Source of the DNA: Haliclystus octoradiatus
Taxonomy: Eukaryota > Cnidaria > Staurozoa > Stauromedusae > Haliclystidae
DNA length: 64,000 nucleotides
Assembly: GCA_916610825.1 (NCBI GenBank)
Contig: OU744450.1
Location: 15,195,767-15,259,766 of the forward strand
Direction: 5' to 3'
Under the pieces are notes generated by a model. The model was not told the origin of the DNA. It ran no database searches and saw nothing but the letters and a program-made list of their open reading frames with translations. The number at the start of each line of letters is the position of its first letter. Position 1 is the stretch's first letter. Position numbers and translations under genes: made by a program. This document shows positions 39,443-51,312 of this stretch, piece after piece.

Positions 39443-41992
39443 TTAGACTTCAAAATTTCCAGCATCTCTCATTAATGAAGGTTTGATTGTAGAGTGATCC
39501 AAAACACTTCCGAGGCTCATAACAGTCGATTCTGAACAGTTCAATGTTTCAGTATCAGATGCACACATTGCAGAATCTTCACAATCAACGTGAATAAATG
39601 AATCATCTCTAATGTCTCTCCACTCAGGTTGAATTTCATCATCTCCATAATTTGCACAATGTGTTTCTTCCAATGCTGAAGCAGGAATATCATCTATAGC
39701 AATATCACCGAATACTTCAGACAATATTGTGAGGACTTTGCACGCATGACCATATCTCCACGTTTCCATAAACTGGTAAACATCACTTACATCGAAGATT
39801 ACATCACATGAGTTTAGAATTTGCCTAATATGAAACTCATTAAATTCATACCACATATAATTGTGGGTCAATGATGATGATTTTCTTGATTTTAAATATG
39901 TCAAATAAATTTCAAGAAGCTGTTTTATATGTTCTCTCTGTTCATCTTTAACATCCCTTTTCCTCATAAATTGTTTTTCGTCAGCCTTGCAATGTACAGG
40001 TAAACGCCCACAGAAATAACTAGGATCAAACAGACATTGATCATTGTGACACATGCAAGATGATGAACAAATATCGCAACAACAACATATTGCTTCTCCA
40101 ATAGCATCAGTGCTGGGGAAATGAGAAATAATATTCTCTTTTCTGCATTTGGTGAGCTGGACATAGTATTTCATTGCATCATCAGAATGACTAGATAGTA
40201 AACCATTGTGTAATAGGTAGCATACTGTTGGAAGCCCATCACGTCCGGCTCTCCCAGTTTCCTGTACATAGGCTTCAATCGATGAAGAGGGACCGAAATG
40301 TATGATTCGACGCACCTCTTTGCAATCCATTCCCATTCCATAAGCAATTGTACAAATTAGCAAGCGTAAATGGCTGCCACATTTTGTCATCTCATTCTGT
40401 ACGTGCTCTTTAACCTTTGGAGGACTACCAGCATGAAACATTTCAACTCTGCGGTTCTCCGGGTTGTTCGTGCCAACATAGAAATTATCATCCAAATTAA
40501 GGAGAAACATTCTCCAGATCAAAGCGCATTGAGTTCTTGTTTGACAGAAAATTATTGTTCTCTCTATGTATGCATCACAGTCTGAAAACTCTTGTATTAG
40601 TGGATTGAAAATTTCTGACATGGGCATATCTTTATCAACATACTGCACGCAGTAAGATATATTATTCTTTACAGGACTTTTCTGTATACAGTAGGAATTG
40701 CTATCGCTCAAACCCAAAGTGTCAAATATCCTGTACTTTATTGCTGGAGTTGCCGTAGCAGTAAAAACAGCAAATCTAATTGAGCTATCCAGGAGAGAGC
40801 GAAGCTGTCCTAAATTCCTATATAATTCCCGAAATGCTGGTTTATTCTTTCTGGAAGCATATCCCCTACAAAAATAAATAAATTGGGAATTAGAACAAAA
40901 CAAACAAAGCAAAATGCAGGTTGGCCTACTGGATGGCAATTCAATGGGATTTACCTAAATCAATCACCAAACTTCACAAGGTTGGTTGGCCAAAATTCTT
41001 TGAGTTTCACTGTGCATAGTGAAAGGAGTCACACAATGCATAATGTTTACATTCATAAACACCATTGTAGTTACGTATTAAAACATGAATGAATGTTAGA
41101 ATATAGGGATGGTGATCACTAATCAGATGTTATTATTATCGTGAGTTCAAAATTTTTAGATTAAACTGTAATAATGATCTTCAAAATAATGCATATTCCT
41201 ACGTAGAAACCAGTGACTAGGTAAAATAAGTTAGTTAATTATTACAGGGTAAACTATTCAACAGTAGAACATTGCAGGTATATCGTAAAAGTGTAGCAAC
41301 AGATGACAGTAGCCTACTGCTATTCGAGAGTTCTTTTATTGTAGGCCTAGCACAAAAGGACGACGTAATAAAATATAAAAAGTTACCACAGCGATAGGCT
41401 GTCTTCCATTCAAAACTTACCATTCACTCAGGCAATGTGCTTCGTCTACAGCAACCCCGATGCAGTTTTCTCTAAATATGTCGGAAGAAAGAAGTTGTCT
41501 CCATCTATTTAATGATAACATTGATTCTGGTGAGGCATATACAATTCGAAAAAAACCCTTTTCGATCTCTGATAAAACTGTTTTATCTTGCTCGCTGTGT
41601 ATTGCAGCAGCCGATATACTGATACTATTCAAATACCTTACTTGATCGTGCATGAGACTTATCAACGGGCAAATAACCAGTAAAATACTTGTTCCATAAC
41701 TGCCCTGAAGATGATCGGCGATAATTGGTAAACACTGAAATATCATTGACTTCCCAAAACCAGTCGGAGCACTAAAATAAATATTTTTACCACCGAAAAA
41801 TTGTCTCCACGCCAAGATTTGATCCGGGTAAAACTTTTCCAGTGGAAAATACATCAATGCAATACCTATAGCTTCTTGAAATTTGTTCTCATCGAACTCC
41901 AATTTATTCAAACGACTAGAATTTAGCAACGCCATTTTGAAAATATTGGTCACGAAGAGTGTTTTGATGTAAGCTTGTTGCTCATGACCCAT
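39443..41992 (-). CDS. RecQ-type SF2 DNA helicase of the transposon, two exons, 664 aa
   Basis: Exon 1 is 41992-41421 and exon 2 is 40865-39443 on the minus strand. The 555-bp GT-AG intron splits the Trp codon after the DEAH box, giving HCLSEWGYASR, which matches the RecQ pattern (HC.S.WG). Motifs in order: Walker A APTGFGKS (75-82), motif Ia CPLISLMHDQV, DEAH (183-186), TATAT motif III (226-230), RTIIFCQTR motif IV, and QETGRAGRDG motif VI (392-401). A Cys cluster follows at about 451-464 (CCCCDICSSSCMC), in the place of the RecQ zinc-binding region. The C-terminus is acidic. No RQC winged helix or HRDC domain is obvious. It would be expected to unwind DNA with ATP, perhaps during excision or repair of the donor site. 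Met-20 (good context, ATGGCG) is an alternative start. Both exons are open throughout. Confidence 0.87.
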
Positions 41993-42065
41993 GTGACAAA
42001 TAGGTCGAAATGTATTGGGTCACTAGTTTTCCAATACTGCGCTGAGTCAGCAGTACAGGGCCATT
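41993..42065 (-). promoter_or_regulatory. Helicase 5' leader and right subterminal region
   Basis: Only 73 bp separate the helicase ATG from the right inverted repeat, so its promoter probably overlaps the terminal repeat. The stretch 42031-42048 (CCAATACTGCGCTGAGTC), read on the minus strand, matches the inner end of the inverted repeat (GAGTCTGCGCAATACCGG) at 13 of 18 positions in direct orientation. It could be a second, degenerate binding site. Confidence 0.4.
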
Positions 42066-42126
42066 TCCGGTATTGCGCAGACTCTACACTTTAGAGAAGT
42101 TTTGTTTTGAGTCTGCACGCAGGCTA
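42066..42126 (-). repeat. Right terminal inverted repeat (61 bp)
   Basis: Exact reverse complement of 35254-35314, ending CGCAGGCTA. The identity stops one base further in (left T, right A on the matching strand). Confidence 0.97.
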
Positions 42127-42135
42127 ATTATTTCA
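42127..42135. repeat. Target-site duplication, right copy
   Basis: ATTATTTCA immediately after the right end of the transposon; the satellite then continues with ATGCTTG in register. Confidence 0.95.
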
Positions 42136-42241
42136 ATGCTTGTAAAATTCTTCTCTGTAATTTGCGGTTTATTTGGAGTTAGGGAATGTTTAAGGATCGC
42201 AAAGTATTGTTTTGACAAGCAGGCCTCAATATAGAGAATTG

Positions 42242-43725
42242 CGAATTGTTTCAATACTTGTAAACGGCTTTTCTGTCATTTGCAATTTCTTTGGAACTAA
42301 GGAATATTTTAAGCAAGGCAAATTGCTCTTTCGATAAACTGACCTCTCTAGAGAGAATTGCAACAGTTTTATCCTTCTAAACAGCTATTTTAAAATTTGC
42401 TGTTTCTTGGGAATTCTATAATTTTTTAGCATTGCAATGTCTTCTATGGATAAAAGGGCCCCTCTATCATGAATTGCGCATTCATTCCAAGATGGAAAGT
42501 TGCTTTTCTAAAATTTGCAGAATCTTGGGAAATCTGTAATGTTTCTAACGTCCTAGAGTGTTCTTTCGACAAATTGGCGTAATCAATATGAATTGGGAAT
42601 TGTTTCAATGCTTGTGAATAGCTCTTTAGAAATTTCCAGTCTCTTTGGAAATATGGAATGCATAAAACATCACAGAGTGTTCTTTGTACAAATAGGTTTC
42701 AATCTTATGAATTGCACATTATTTCAATGATTGTATATTTCTTCTCTGTAATTTGCGGTTTTTTTGGGATTAGGGAATGTTTAAGCATCGCAAAGTGTTG
42801 TTTCGACAAGCAGGCCTCAATATAAAGGATTGCGAATTGTTTCAATGCTTGTAAATGGCTTTTCTGTAATTTTCGATTTCTTTGGAATTAAGGAATATTT
42901 TAAGCAAGGCAAAGAGCACTTTCGAAAAACTGACCTCTCTATGTAGAATTGGGCACAGTTTTAATCCTTCAAAACAGCTATTTTGAAATTTGCAGTTTCT
43001 TGGGAATTCTATATTTTTTTAGCATCGCAATGTCTTCTATGGACAAAGGGGCCCCTCGATCGTGAATTGTGCATTGCTTCCGAGATGGAAAATTGCTTTT
43101 CTAAAATATGCGGCTTCTTTGGAATTCTGTAATGTTTCAAATGTCCTAGAGTGTTCTTTCGACAAATTGGCGTAATCAATATGAATTCGGAATTTTTTTA
43201 ATGCTTGTAAATGGCTTTTCTGTAACTTGCGATTTCTTTGGAATTGAGGAATATTTTAAGCATGGCAAAGTGCTCTATCGACATACTGACCTCTCTAGAG
43301 AGAATTGGGCACAATTTTAATCCTTCTAAACAACTATTTTGAATTTTGCGGTTTCTTGGGAATTCTATAATTTTTTAGCATTGCAATGTCTTCTATAGAC
43401 AAAAGGGCCCCTCTATCGTGAATTGCGCATTGCTTCCAAGATGGAAACTTGCTTTTCTAAAATTTGCGAATTCTTGGGAAATCTGTAATGTTTCTAACGT
43501 CATAAAGAGTTCTCTTGACAAATTGGCGTAATCAATATGAATCGGGAATTGTTTCAATGCTTGTAAATAGCTCTTTAGAAATTTCTAGTCTCTTTGGAAA
43601 TATGGAATGCGTAAAGCATCACAGAGTGTTCTTTGGACAAACAGGTTTCATCCTTATGAATTGCGCATTATTTCAATGCTTGTAAAATTTTTCTCTGTAA
43701 TTTGCGGTTTATTTGGAGTTAGGGA
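42242..43725 (+). repeat. 13-unit higher-order repeat, copy 3 (partial)
   Basis: This continues the 1,540-bp repeat in register. Near 43725, inside the last A unit, it switches to sequence like that near 11.3 kb (GTTCCGACAAGCAGGCC, GCGCGTTGTTCATTGC), so the last unit is incomplete. Confidence 0.8.
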
Positions 43726-44490
43726 ATGTCTAAGAATTACAAAGTGTTGTTCCGACAAGCAGGCCTCAATATAGGGAATTGCGCGTTGTTCATTGCTTGT
43801 AAATGGCTTTTCTGTAATTTGCGATTTCTTCGGAATTGAGGAATATTTTAAGCATGGCAAAAAGCTCTTTCAACAAACTGACCTCTCTAGAGAAAATTGA
43901 GCACAGTTTTAATCCTTCTAAACAACTATTTTGAAATTTGCGGTTTCTTGGGAATTGTATAATTTTTTAGCATCGCAATGTCTTCTATGGACAAATGCCC
44001 CTGTATCGTGAATTGTGCATTGCTTCCAAGATGGAAAATTGCTTTTCTAAAATTTGCGGCTTCTTAGGAATTCTGTAATGTTTCAAACGTCCTAGAGTGT
44101 TCTTTTGACAAATCGACCTAATCAATATTGATTGGGAATTGTTTCAATGATTGTAAATAGCTCTTTAGAAATTTCCGGTGTCTTTGGAATTATGAAATGC
44201 AGAAAGCATCACAGACTGTTCTTTGGACAAACAGGCTTCATCATGATGAATTGCGCATTGTTTCAATGCTTGTAAATTTCTTCTCTGTAATTTGCGGTTT
44301 CTTTGGAATTAGGGAATGTCTAAGAATTACAAAGTGTTGTTTCGACAAGCAGGCCTCAATATAGCGAATAGCGCATTGTTTTAATGCTTGTAAATGGCTT
44401 TTCTATAATTAGCTATTTCTTTGGAATTAAGGATTATTCTAAGTGTGGCAAAGCGCTCTTTCGACAAACTGACCTCTCTATAGAGAATTG

Positions 44491-44627
44491 AGCACAGTTT
44501 TAATCCTTCAAAACAACTATTTTGAAATTTGCGGTTTTTTTGGAATTCTATAATTTTTTGGAATTATGAAATGCATAAAGCATCACAGACTGTTCTTTGG
44601 ACAAACAGGCTTGATCATGATGAATTG
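44491..44627 (+). repeat. Aberrant 137-bp C/E hybrid unit
   Basis: The unit starts as C (GCACAGTTTTAATCC, CTATAATTTTTT) and passes into E (GGAATTATGAAATGCATAAAG) out of register. This leaves an 18-bp offset direct repeat of TTTTTTGGAATT at 44536 and 44554. The unit is 137 bp instead of 118-119 bp. Joining at a short T run is the simplest reading. Unlike the A/B and E/B hybrids, I did not see this one amplified. Confidence 0.75.
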
Positions 44628-47600
44628 CGCATTATTTTAATGCTTGTAAATTTCTTCTCTGTAATTTGCGGTTTCATTGGGATTAGGGAATGTTTAAGCA
44701 TCGCAAAGTGTTGTTTCGACAAGCAGGCCTCAATATGAAGAATAGCGCATTGATTCAATGCTTGTAAATGGCTTTTCTGTAATTTGCGATTTCTTTGGAA
44801 TTAAGGAATATTTTGAGTGTGACAAAGAGCTAATTCGACAAACTGACCTCGTTTACGAGAATTGGGCACAGTTTTAATATTTCTAAACAACTATTTTTAA
44901 TTTTGCGGTTTCTTGGGAATTGTATAATTTTTTAGCATCGCAATGTCTTATATGGACAAAGGGACCCCTCTATCGTGAATTGCGCATTATTTCCAAGATG
45001 CAAAATTGCTTTTCTCAAACTTGCGGCTTCTTGGGAATTCAGTAATATTTCAAACGTCCTAGAGTGTTCTTTTTCAAATTGGCCTAATCAATATGAATGG
45101 GGAATTGTTTCAATGATTGTAAATAGCTCTTTAGAACTTTTCGGTCACTTTGGAATTATGGAATGCATCAGGCATCACAGACTGTTCTTTGGACCAATAG
45201 GCTTAAACATGATGAATTGCGCGTTGATTAATTGCTTGTAAATTTCTTCTCTGTAATTTGCAGTTTATTTGGGATTAGGGAATGTTTAAGCATCGCAAAG
45301 TGTTGTTCTGACAAGCAGGCCTCAATATAAAGAATAGCGCATTGTTTCAATGCTTGTAAATGATTTTTCTGTAATTTGCGATTTCTTTGCAATTAAGGAT
45401 TATTTCAAGTGTGGCAAAGAGCTCTTTCGACAAACTGACCTCTCTATAGAGAATTGAGCACAGTTTTAATCCTTCAAAACAACTATTTTGAAATTTGCGG
45501 TTTCTTGGGAATTCTATAATTTTTTAGCATCGCAATGTCTTCTTTGGACAAAGGGGCCCCTCTATCGTGAATTGCGCATTGCTGCCACGATGGAAAATTG
45601 CTTTTCTAAATTTTGCGGCTTCTTGGGAAATCTGTAATGTTTCTAACGTCCTAGAGTGTTCTTTTGACAAATTGGACTAATCATTATGAATTGGGAATTG
45701 TTTCAATTCTTGTAAATAGCTCTTAAGAAATTTCCGGTCTCTTTGGAATTATGAAATGCATAAAGCATCACAGACTGTTCTTTGGAGAAACAGGCCTGAT
45801 CATGATGAATTGTGCATTGTTTCAATGCTTGTAAATTTCTTCTCTGTAATTTGCGGTTTCATTGGGATTAGGGAATGTTTAAGCATCGCAAAGTGTTGTT
45901 CCGACAAGCAGGCCTCAATATAAAGAATAGCGCATTGTTTCAATGCTTGTAAATGGCTTTTCTGTAATTTGAAATTTCTTTGGAATTAAGGGATATTTTA
46001 AGGATGACAAAGAGCTCTTTCGATAAACTGACCTCTCTATAGAGAATTGGGCACAGTTTAATCCTTCAATACAGCTATTTTGAAATTTGCTGTTTCTCGG
46101 GAATTCATTAATTTTTTAGCATCGCAATGTCTTCTACTGACAAAGGGGCCCCTCTATCGTGAATTGCGCATTGCATCCACGATGGAAAATTGCTCTTCTA
46201 AAATTTGATGCTTCGAGGGATTTCTGTAATGTGTCAAACGTCCTAGAGTGTTCTTTTGACAAATTGGCCTAATCAATATGAATTGGGAATTGTTTCAATG
46301 CTTGTAAATAGCTCTTTAGAAATTTCCAACCTCTTTGGAAATGTGGAATGCATCAAGCATCACGGAGTGTTCTTTGCAAAAAACAGGCTTCATCGTTATG
46401 AATTGCGCATTATGTTAATGCTTGTAAATTTCTTCTCTGTAATTTGCGGTTTCATTGGGATTTAGGAATGTTTAAACATCGCAAAGTGTTTTTTCGACAA
46501 GCAGGCTTCAATATAGCGAATAGCGCATTGTTTCAATGCTTGTAAATGGCGTTTCTATAATTAGCTATTTCTTTGCAATTAAGGATTATTTTAAGTGTGG
46601 CAAAGAGCTCTTTCGACAAACTGACCTCTCTATAGAGAATTGAGCACAGTTTTAATCCTTCAAAACAACTGTTTTGAAATTTGCGGTTTCTTGGGAATTC
46701 TATAATTTTTTAGCATCGCAATGTCTTCTTTGGACAAAGGGGCCCCTCTATCGTGAATTGCGCATTGCTGCCACGATGGAAAATTGCTTTTCTAAATTTT
46801 GCGGCTTCTTGGGAAATCTGTAATGTTTCTAACGTCCTAGAGTGTTCTTTTGACAAATTGGACTAATCATTATGAATTGGGAATTGTTTCAATTCTTGTA
46901 AATAGCTCTTAAGAAATTTCCGGTCTCTTTGGAATTATGAAATGCATAAATCATCACAGACTGTTCTTTGGAGAAACAGGCTTGATCATGATGAATTGCG
47001 CATTGTTTCAATGCTTGTAAATTTCTTCTCTGTAATTTGCGGTTTCATTGGGATTAGGGAATGTTTAAGCATCGCAAAGCGTTGTTCCGACAAGCAGGCC
47101 TCAATATAAAGAATAGCGCATTGTTCCAATGCTTGTAAATGGCTTTTCTGTAATTTGCGATTTCTTTGGAATATAGGGATATTTTAAGGATGACAAAGAG
47201 CTCTTTCGATAAACTGACCTCTCTATAGAGAATTGGGCACAGTTTAATCCTTCAAAACAGCTATTTTGAAATTTGCTGTTTCTTGGGAATTCTATATAAT
47301 TTTTTAGCATCGCAATGTCTTCTACTGACAAAGGGGCCCCTCTATCGTGAATTGCGCATTGCTTCCACGATGGAAAATTGCTCTTCTAAAATTTGATGCT
47401 TCGAGGGATTTCTGTAATGTGTCAAACGTCCTAGAGTGTTCTTTTGACAAATTGGCCTAATCAATATGAATTGGGAATTGTTTCAATGCTTGTAAATAGC
47501 TCTTTAGAAATTTCCAATCTCTTTGGAAATGTGGAATGCATCAAGCATCACGGAGTGTTCTTTGCAAAAAACAGGCTTGATCATGATGAATTGCGCATTA

Positions 47601-48120
47601 TTTCAATGCTTGTAAATTTCTTCTCTGTAATTTGCGGTTTCTTTGGGATTAGGGAATGTTTAAGCATCGCAAAGTGTTGTTTTGACAAGTAGGCCTCAAT
47701 ATAAAGAATTGCGAATTGTTTTAATGCTTGTAAACGGCTTTTTGTAATTTGCGATTTCTTTGGAATTAAGGCATATTTTAGGCAAGGCAAAGAGCTCTTT
47801 CGATAAACTGATCTCTCTATAGAGAATTGGGCACAGTTTTAAACATTCAAAATAGTTCTTTTGAAATTGGCTGTTTCTTGGGAATTCTATAATTTTTTAT
47901 TATCGCAAAGTCTTCTATGGACAAAGGGGCCCCTCTATCGTGAATTGCGCATTGTTTCCAAGATGGAAAATTGCTCTTCTAAAATTTGAGGCTTCTTGCT
48001 ATTTCTGTAATGTTTCAAACGCCCTAGAGTGTTCTTTTCACAAATTGACCTAATCAATATGAATTGGGAATTGTTTCAATGACTGTAAATAGCTCTTTAG
48101 AAAACTCCGGTCTCTTTGGA

Positions 48121-49716
48121 AATATGGAATGCATAAAGCATCACAGAGTGTTCTTTGGACAAATAGGCTTCATCCTTATGAATTGCGCATTACTTTAATG
48201 CTTGTAAACTTCTTCTCTGTACTTTGTGGTTTCTTTGCATTTAGGGAATGTTTAAACATCGCAAAGTGTTGTTTCGACAAGTAGGCCGCAATATAGTGAA
48301 TTTCGCATTGTTTCAATGCTTGTAAATGGCTTTTCTGTAATTTGCCATTTCTTTGGAATTGAGGAATATTTTAAGCATGGCAAAGATCTCTTTTAACAAG
48401 CTGACCTCTCTAGAGAGAACTGGGCGCAGTTTTATTCCTTCTAAACAACTTTTTTGAAATTTGCGGTTTCTTGGGAATTGTATAATTTTTTAGCATCGCA
48501 ATGTCTTCTATGGACAAAGGGGCCCTTCTATCGTGAATTGCGCATTTATTCCAAGATGGGAAATTGCTTTTCTAAAATTTGAGGCTTCTTGGGATTTCTG
48601 TAATGTTTCAAACGCCCTAGAGTGTTTTTTTCACAAATTGACCTAATCAATCTGAATTGGGAATTGTTTCAATGCTTGGAAATAGCTCTTTAGAAATTTC
48701 CGGTCTCTTTGGCAATATGGAATGCATAAAGCATGACAGAGTGTTTTTTTGACCAACAGGCTTCATCCTTATGAATTGCGCATTATTTCAATGCTTGTAA
48801 AATTCTTCTGTGTAATTTGCGGTTTCGTTGGAGTTAGGGAATGTTTAAGCATCGGAAAGTATTGTTTCGACAAGTAGGCCGCAATATAGTGAATTTTGCA
48901 TTGTTTCAATGCTTGTAATTGGCTTTTCTGTAATTTGCGATTTCTTTGGAATTAAGGAATATTTCATGCAAGGCAAAGAGCTCTTTCGATGGGAATTCTG
49001 TAATGTTTCAAACGTCCTAGAGTGTTCTTTTGACAAATTGGCCTAATCAATAAGAATTGGGAATTGTTTTGTTTCAATACTTGTAAATAGCTCTTTAGAA
49101 ATGTCCAGTCTCTTTGGAAATATGGAATGCATAAAGCATCACAGACTGTTCTTTGGACAAACAGGCTTCATCCTTATGAATTGCGAATTATTTCAATGCT
49201 TGTAAATTTCTTCTTTGTAATTTGCGGTTTCTTTGGGATTATGGAATGTTTAGGCATCGCAAAGTTTTGTTTCGAAAAGCAGGCCTCAATATAGATAATT
49301 GCGCATTGTTTAAACTTTGTAAATGGCTTTTCTTTAATTTGGGATTTTTTTGGAATTGAGGAATATTTCAAGCATGGCAAAGTGCTCTTTCAACAAACTG
49401 ACCTCTCTATAGAGAATTGGGCACAGTTTTAATCATTGAAAACAGCTATTTTGAAATTTGCGGATTCTTGGGAATTGTATTAATTTTTTAGCATCGCAAT
49501 GTCTTCTATGGACAAAGGCGCCCTTCTATTGTGAATTGCGCATTGCTTCCACGATGGAAAATTGCTCTTCTAAAATTTGAGGCTTCTTGGGAATTCTGTA
49601 ATGTTTCAAACGTCCTAGAGTGTTCTTTTGACAAATTGGCCTAATCAATATGAATTGGGAATTGTTTCGTTTCAATGCTTGTAAATAGCTCTTTAGAAAT
49701 TTCCGGTCTCTTTGGA
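48121..49716 (+). repeat. 1,596-bp tandem duplication, copy 1
   Basis: Copy 1 of a perfectly phased pair with copy 2 at 49717-51312. A length of 1,596 bp is not a whole number of 118.5-bp units, but adding the internal 193-bp deletion gives 1,789 bp, which is three pentamers. The boundary lies in an E unit (AAATATGG at the start of copy 1 against AAATTTGG at the copy 1/copy 2 junction and at the end of copy 2). Confidence 0.85.
48984..48998. other. 193-bp out-of-register deletion junction
   Basis: Here a B unit stops at CTCTTTCGAT and is joined directly to the middle of a D unit (GGGAATTCTGTAATG). The homologous left-arm sequence keeps the intervening 14455-14647. The loss is 193 bp, about 1.6 units, so it did not arise by crossing over between aligned units. 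I see no clear microhomology at the join. The identical join recurs at 50586/50587. Confidence 0.85.
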
Positions 49717-51312
49717 AATTTGGAATGCATAAAGCATCACAGAGTGTTCTTTGGACAAATAGGCTTCATCCTTATGAATTGCGCATTACTTTAATGCTTG
49801 TAAACTTCTTCTCTGTACTTTGTGGTTTCTTTGCATTTAGGGAATGTTTAAACATCGCAAAGTGTTGTTTCGACAAGTAGGCCGCAATATAGTGAATTTC
49901 GCATTGTTTCAATGCTTGTAAATGGCTTTTCTGTAATTTGCCATTTCTTTGGAATTGAGGAATATTTTAAGCATGGCAAAGATCTCTTTTAACAAGCTGA
50001 CCTCTCTAGAGAGAACTGGGCGCAGTTTTATTCCTTCTAAACAACTTTTTTGAAATTTGCGGTTTCTTGGGAATTGTATAATTTTTTAGCATCGCAATGT
50101 CTTCTATGGACAAAGGGGCCCTTCTATCGTGAATTGCGCATTTCTTCCAAGATGGGAAATTGCTTTTCTAAAATTTGAGGCTTCTTGGGATTTCTGTAAT
50201 GTTTCAAACGCCCTAGAGTGTTTTTTTCACAAATTGACCTAATCAATCTGAATTGGGAATTGTTTCAATGCTTGGAAATAGCTCTTTAGAAATTTCCGGT
50301 CTCTTTGGCAATATGGAATGCATAAAGCATGACAGAGTGTTTTTTTGACCAACAGGCTTCATCCTTATGAATTGCGCATTATTTCAATGCTTGTAAAATT
50401 CTTCTGTGTAATTTGCGGTTTCGTTGGAGTTAGGGAATGTTTAAGCATCGGAAAGTATTGTTTCGACAAGTAGGCCGCAATATAGTGAATTTTGCATTGT
50501 TTCAATGCTTGTAATTGGCTTTTCTGTAATTTGCGATTTCTTTGGAATTAAGGAATATTTCATGCAAGGCAAAGAGCTCTTTCGATGGGAATTCTGTAAT
50601 GTTTCAAACGTCCTAGAGTGTTCTTTTGACAAATTGGCCTAATCAATAAGAATTGGGAATTGTTTTGTTTCAATACTTGTAAATAGCTCTTTAGAAATGT
50701 CCAGTCTCTTTGGAAATATGGAATGCATAAAGCATCACAGACTGTTCTTTGGACAAACAGGCTTCATCCTTATGAATTGCGAATTATTTCAATGCTTGTA
50801 AATTTCTTCTTTGTAATTTGCGGTTTCTTTGGGATTATGGAATGTTTAGGCATCGCAAAGTTTTGTTTCGAAAAGCAGGCCTCAATATAGATAATTGCGC
50901 ATTGTTTAAACTTTGTAAATGGCTTTTCTTTAATTTGGGATTTTTTTGGAATTGAGGAATATTTCAAGCATGGCAAAGTGCTCTTTCAACAAACTGACCT
51001 CTCTATAGAGAATTGGGCACAGTTTTAATCATTGAAAACAGCTATTTTGAAATTTGCGGATTCTTGGGAATTGTATTAATTTTTTAGCATCGCAATGTCT
51101 TCTATGGACAAAGGCGCCCTTCTATTGTGAATTGCGCATTGCTTCCACGATGGAAAATTGCTCTTCTAAAATTTGAGGCTTCTTGGGAATTCTGTAATGT
51201 TTCAAACGTCCTAGAGTGTTCTTTTGACAAATTGGCCTAATCAATATGAATTGGGAATTGTTTCGTTTCAATGCTTGTAAATAGCTCTTTAGAAATTTCC
51301 GGTCTCTTTGGA
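49717..51312 (+). repeat. 1,596-bp tandem duplication, copy 2
   Basis: Second copy, including the same deletion junction at 50586/50587. After about 51312 the sequence diverges from copy 1 (ACAACTAGGCTTCATCATTATG) and rejoins the block matching about 15.4 kb. Confidence 0.85.

Larger units (their letters stand above)
35254..42126. mobile_element. Cut-and-paste DNA transposon, AcademH-like, 6,873 bp
   Basis: Ends are defined to the base by perfect 61-bp terminal inverted repeats starting TAGCCTGCGTGCAGACTC and a perfect 9-bp target duplication. The cargo is a spliced DUF6589-type transposase gene on + and a RecQ-type helicase gene on -, arranged tail to tail. From memory, Academ elements carry a DUF6589-like transposase; one branch has an XPG nuclease and another (AcademH) a helicase, the latter with target duplications of about 9-10 bp. 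I see no XPG-like nuclease here. Perfect ends and two frames free of stops suggest a recent and possibly still autonomous copy. Base composition is visibly unlike the flanking satellite. The superfamily assignment is an inference from domains and duplication length. Confidence 0.93.
33820..42241 (+). repeat. 13-unit higher-order repeat, copy 2, split by the transposon
   Basis: The satellite portion is 33820-35253 plus 42136-42241. After removing the transposon and one copy of the 9-bp duplication, the length is 1,540 bp, identical to copy 1. This shows the transposon entered cleanly, without loss of satellite sequence. Confidence 0.85.

Noticed and set aside
39964..41645. Other-frame open frames within the helicase gene (39964-40164 -, 40370-40585 +, 40883-41092 +, 41235-41423 -, 41460-41645 +)
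   Set aside because: They overlap helicase exons or its intron, are short, and have no domain signal.
35254..42126. Retroelement, Helitron or viral origin for the insert
   Set aside because: There is no reverse transcriptase, integrase, Rep or capsid-like frame. Terminal inverted repeats with a 9-bp duplication indicate a DDE-type DNA transposon; the helicase is RecQ-like, not Pif1/Helitron-like.
35254..42126. Host single-copy genes, such as a cellular RecQ gene, lying between two satellite arrays
   Set aside because: Both genes lie strictly between perfect inverted repeats flanked by a target duplication, and the satellite continues in exact register after them.
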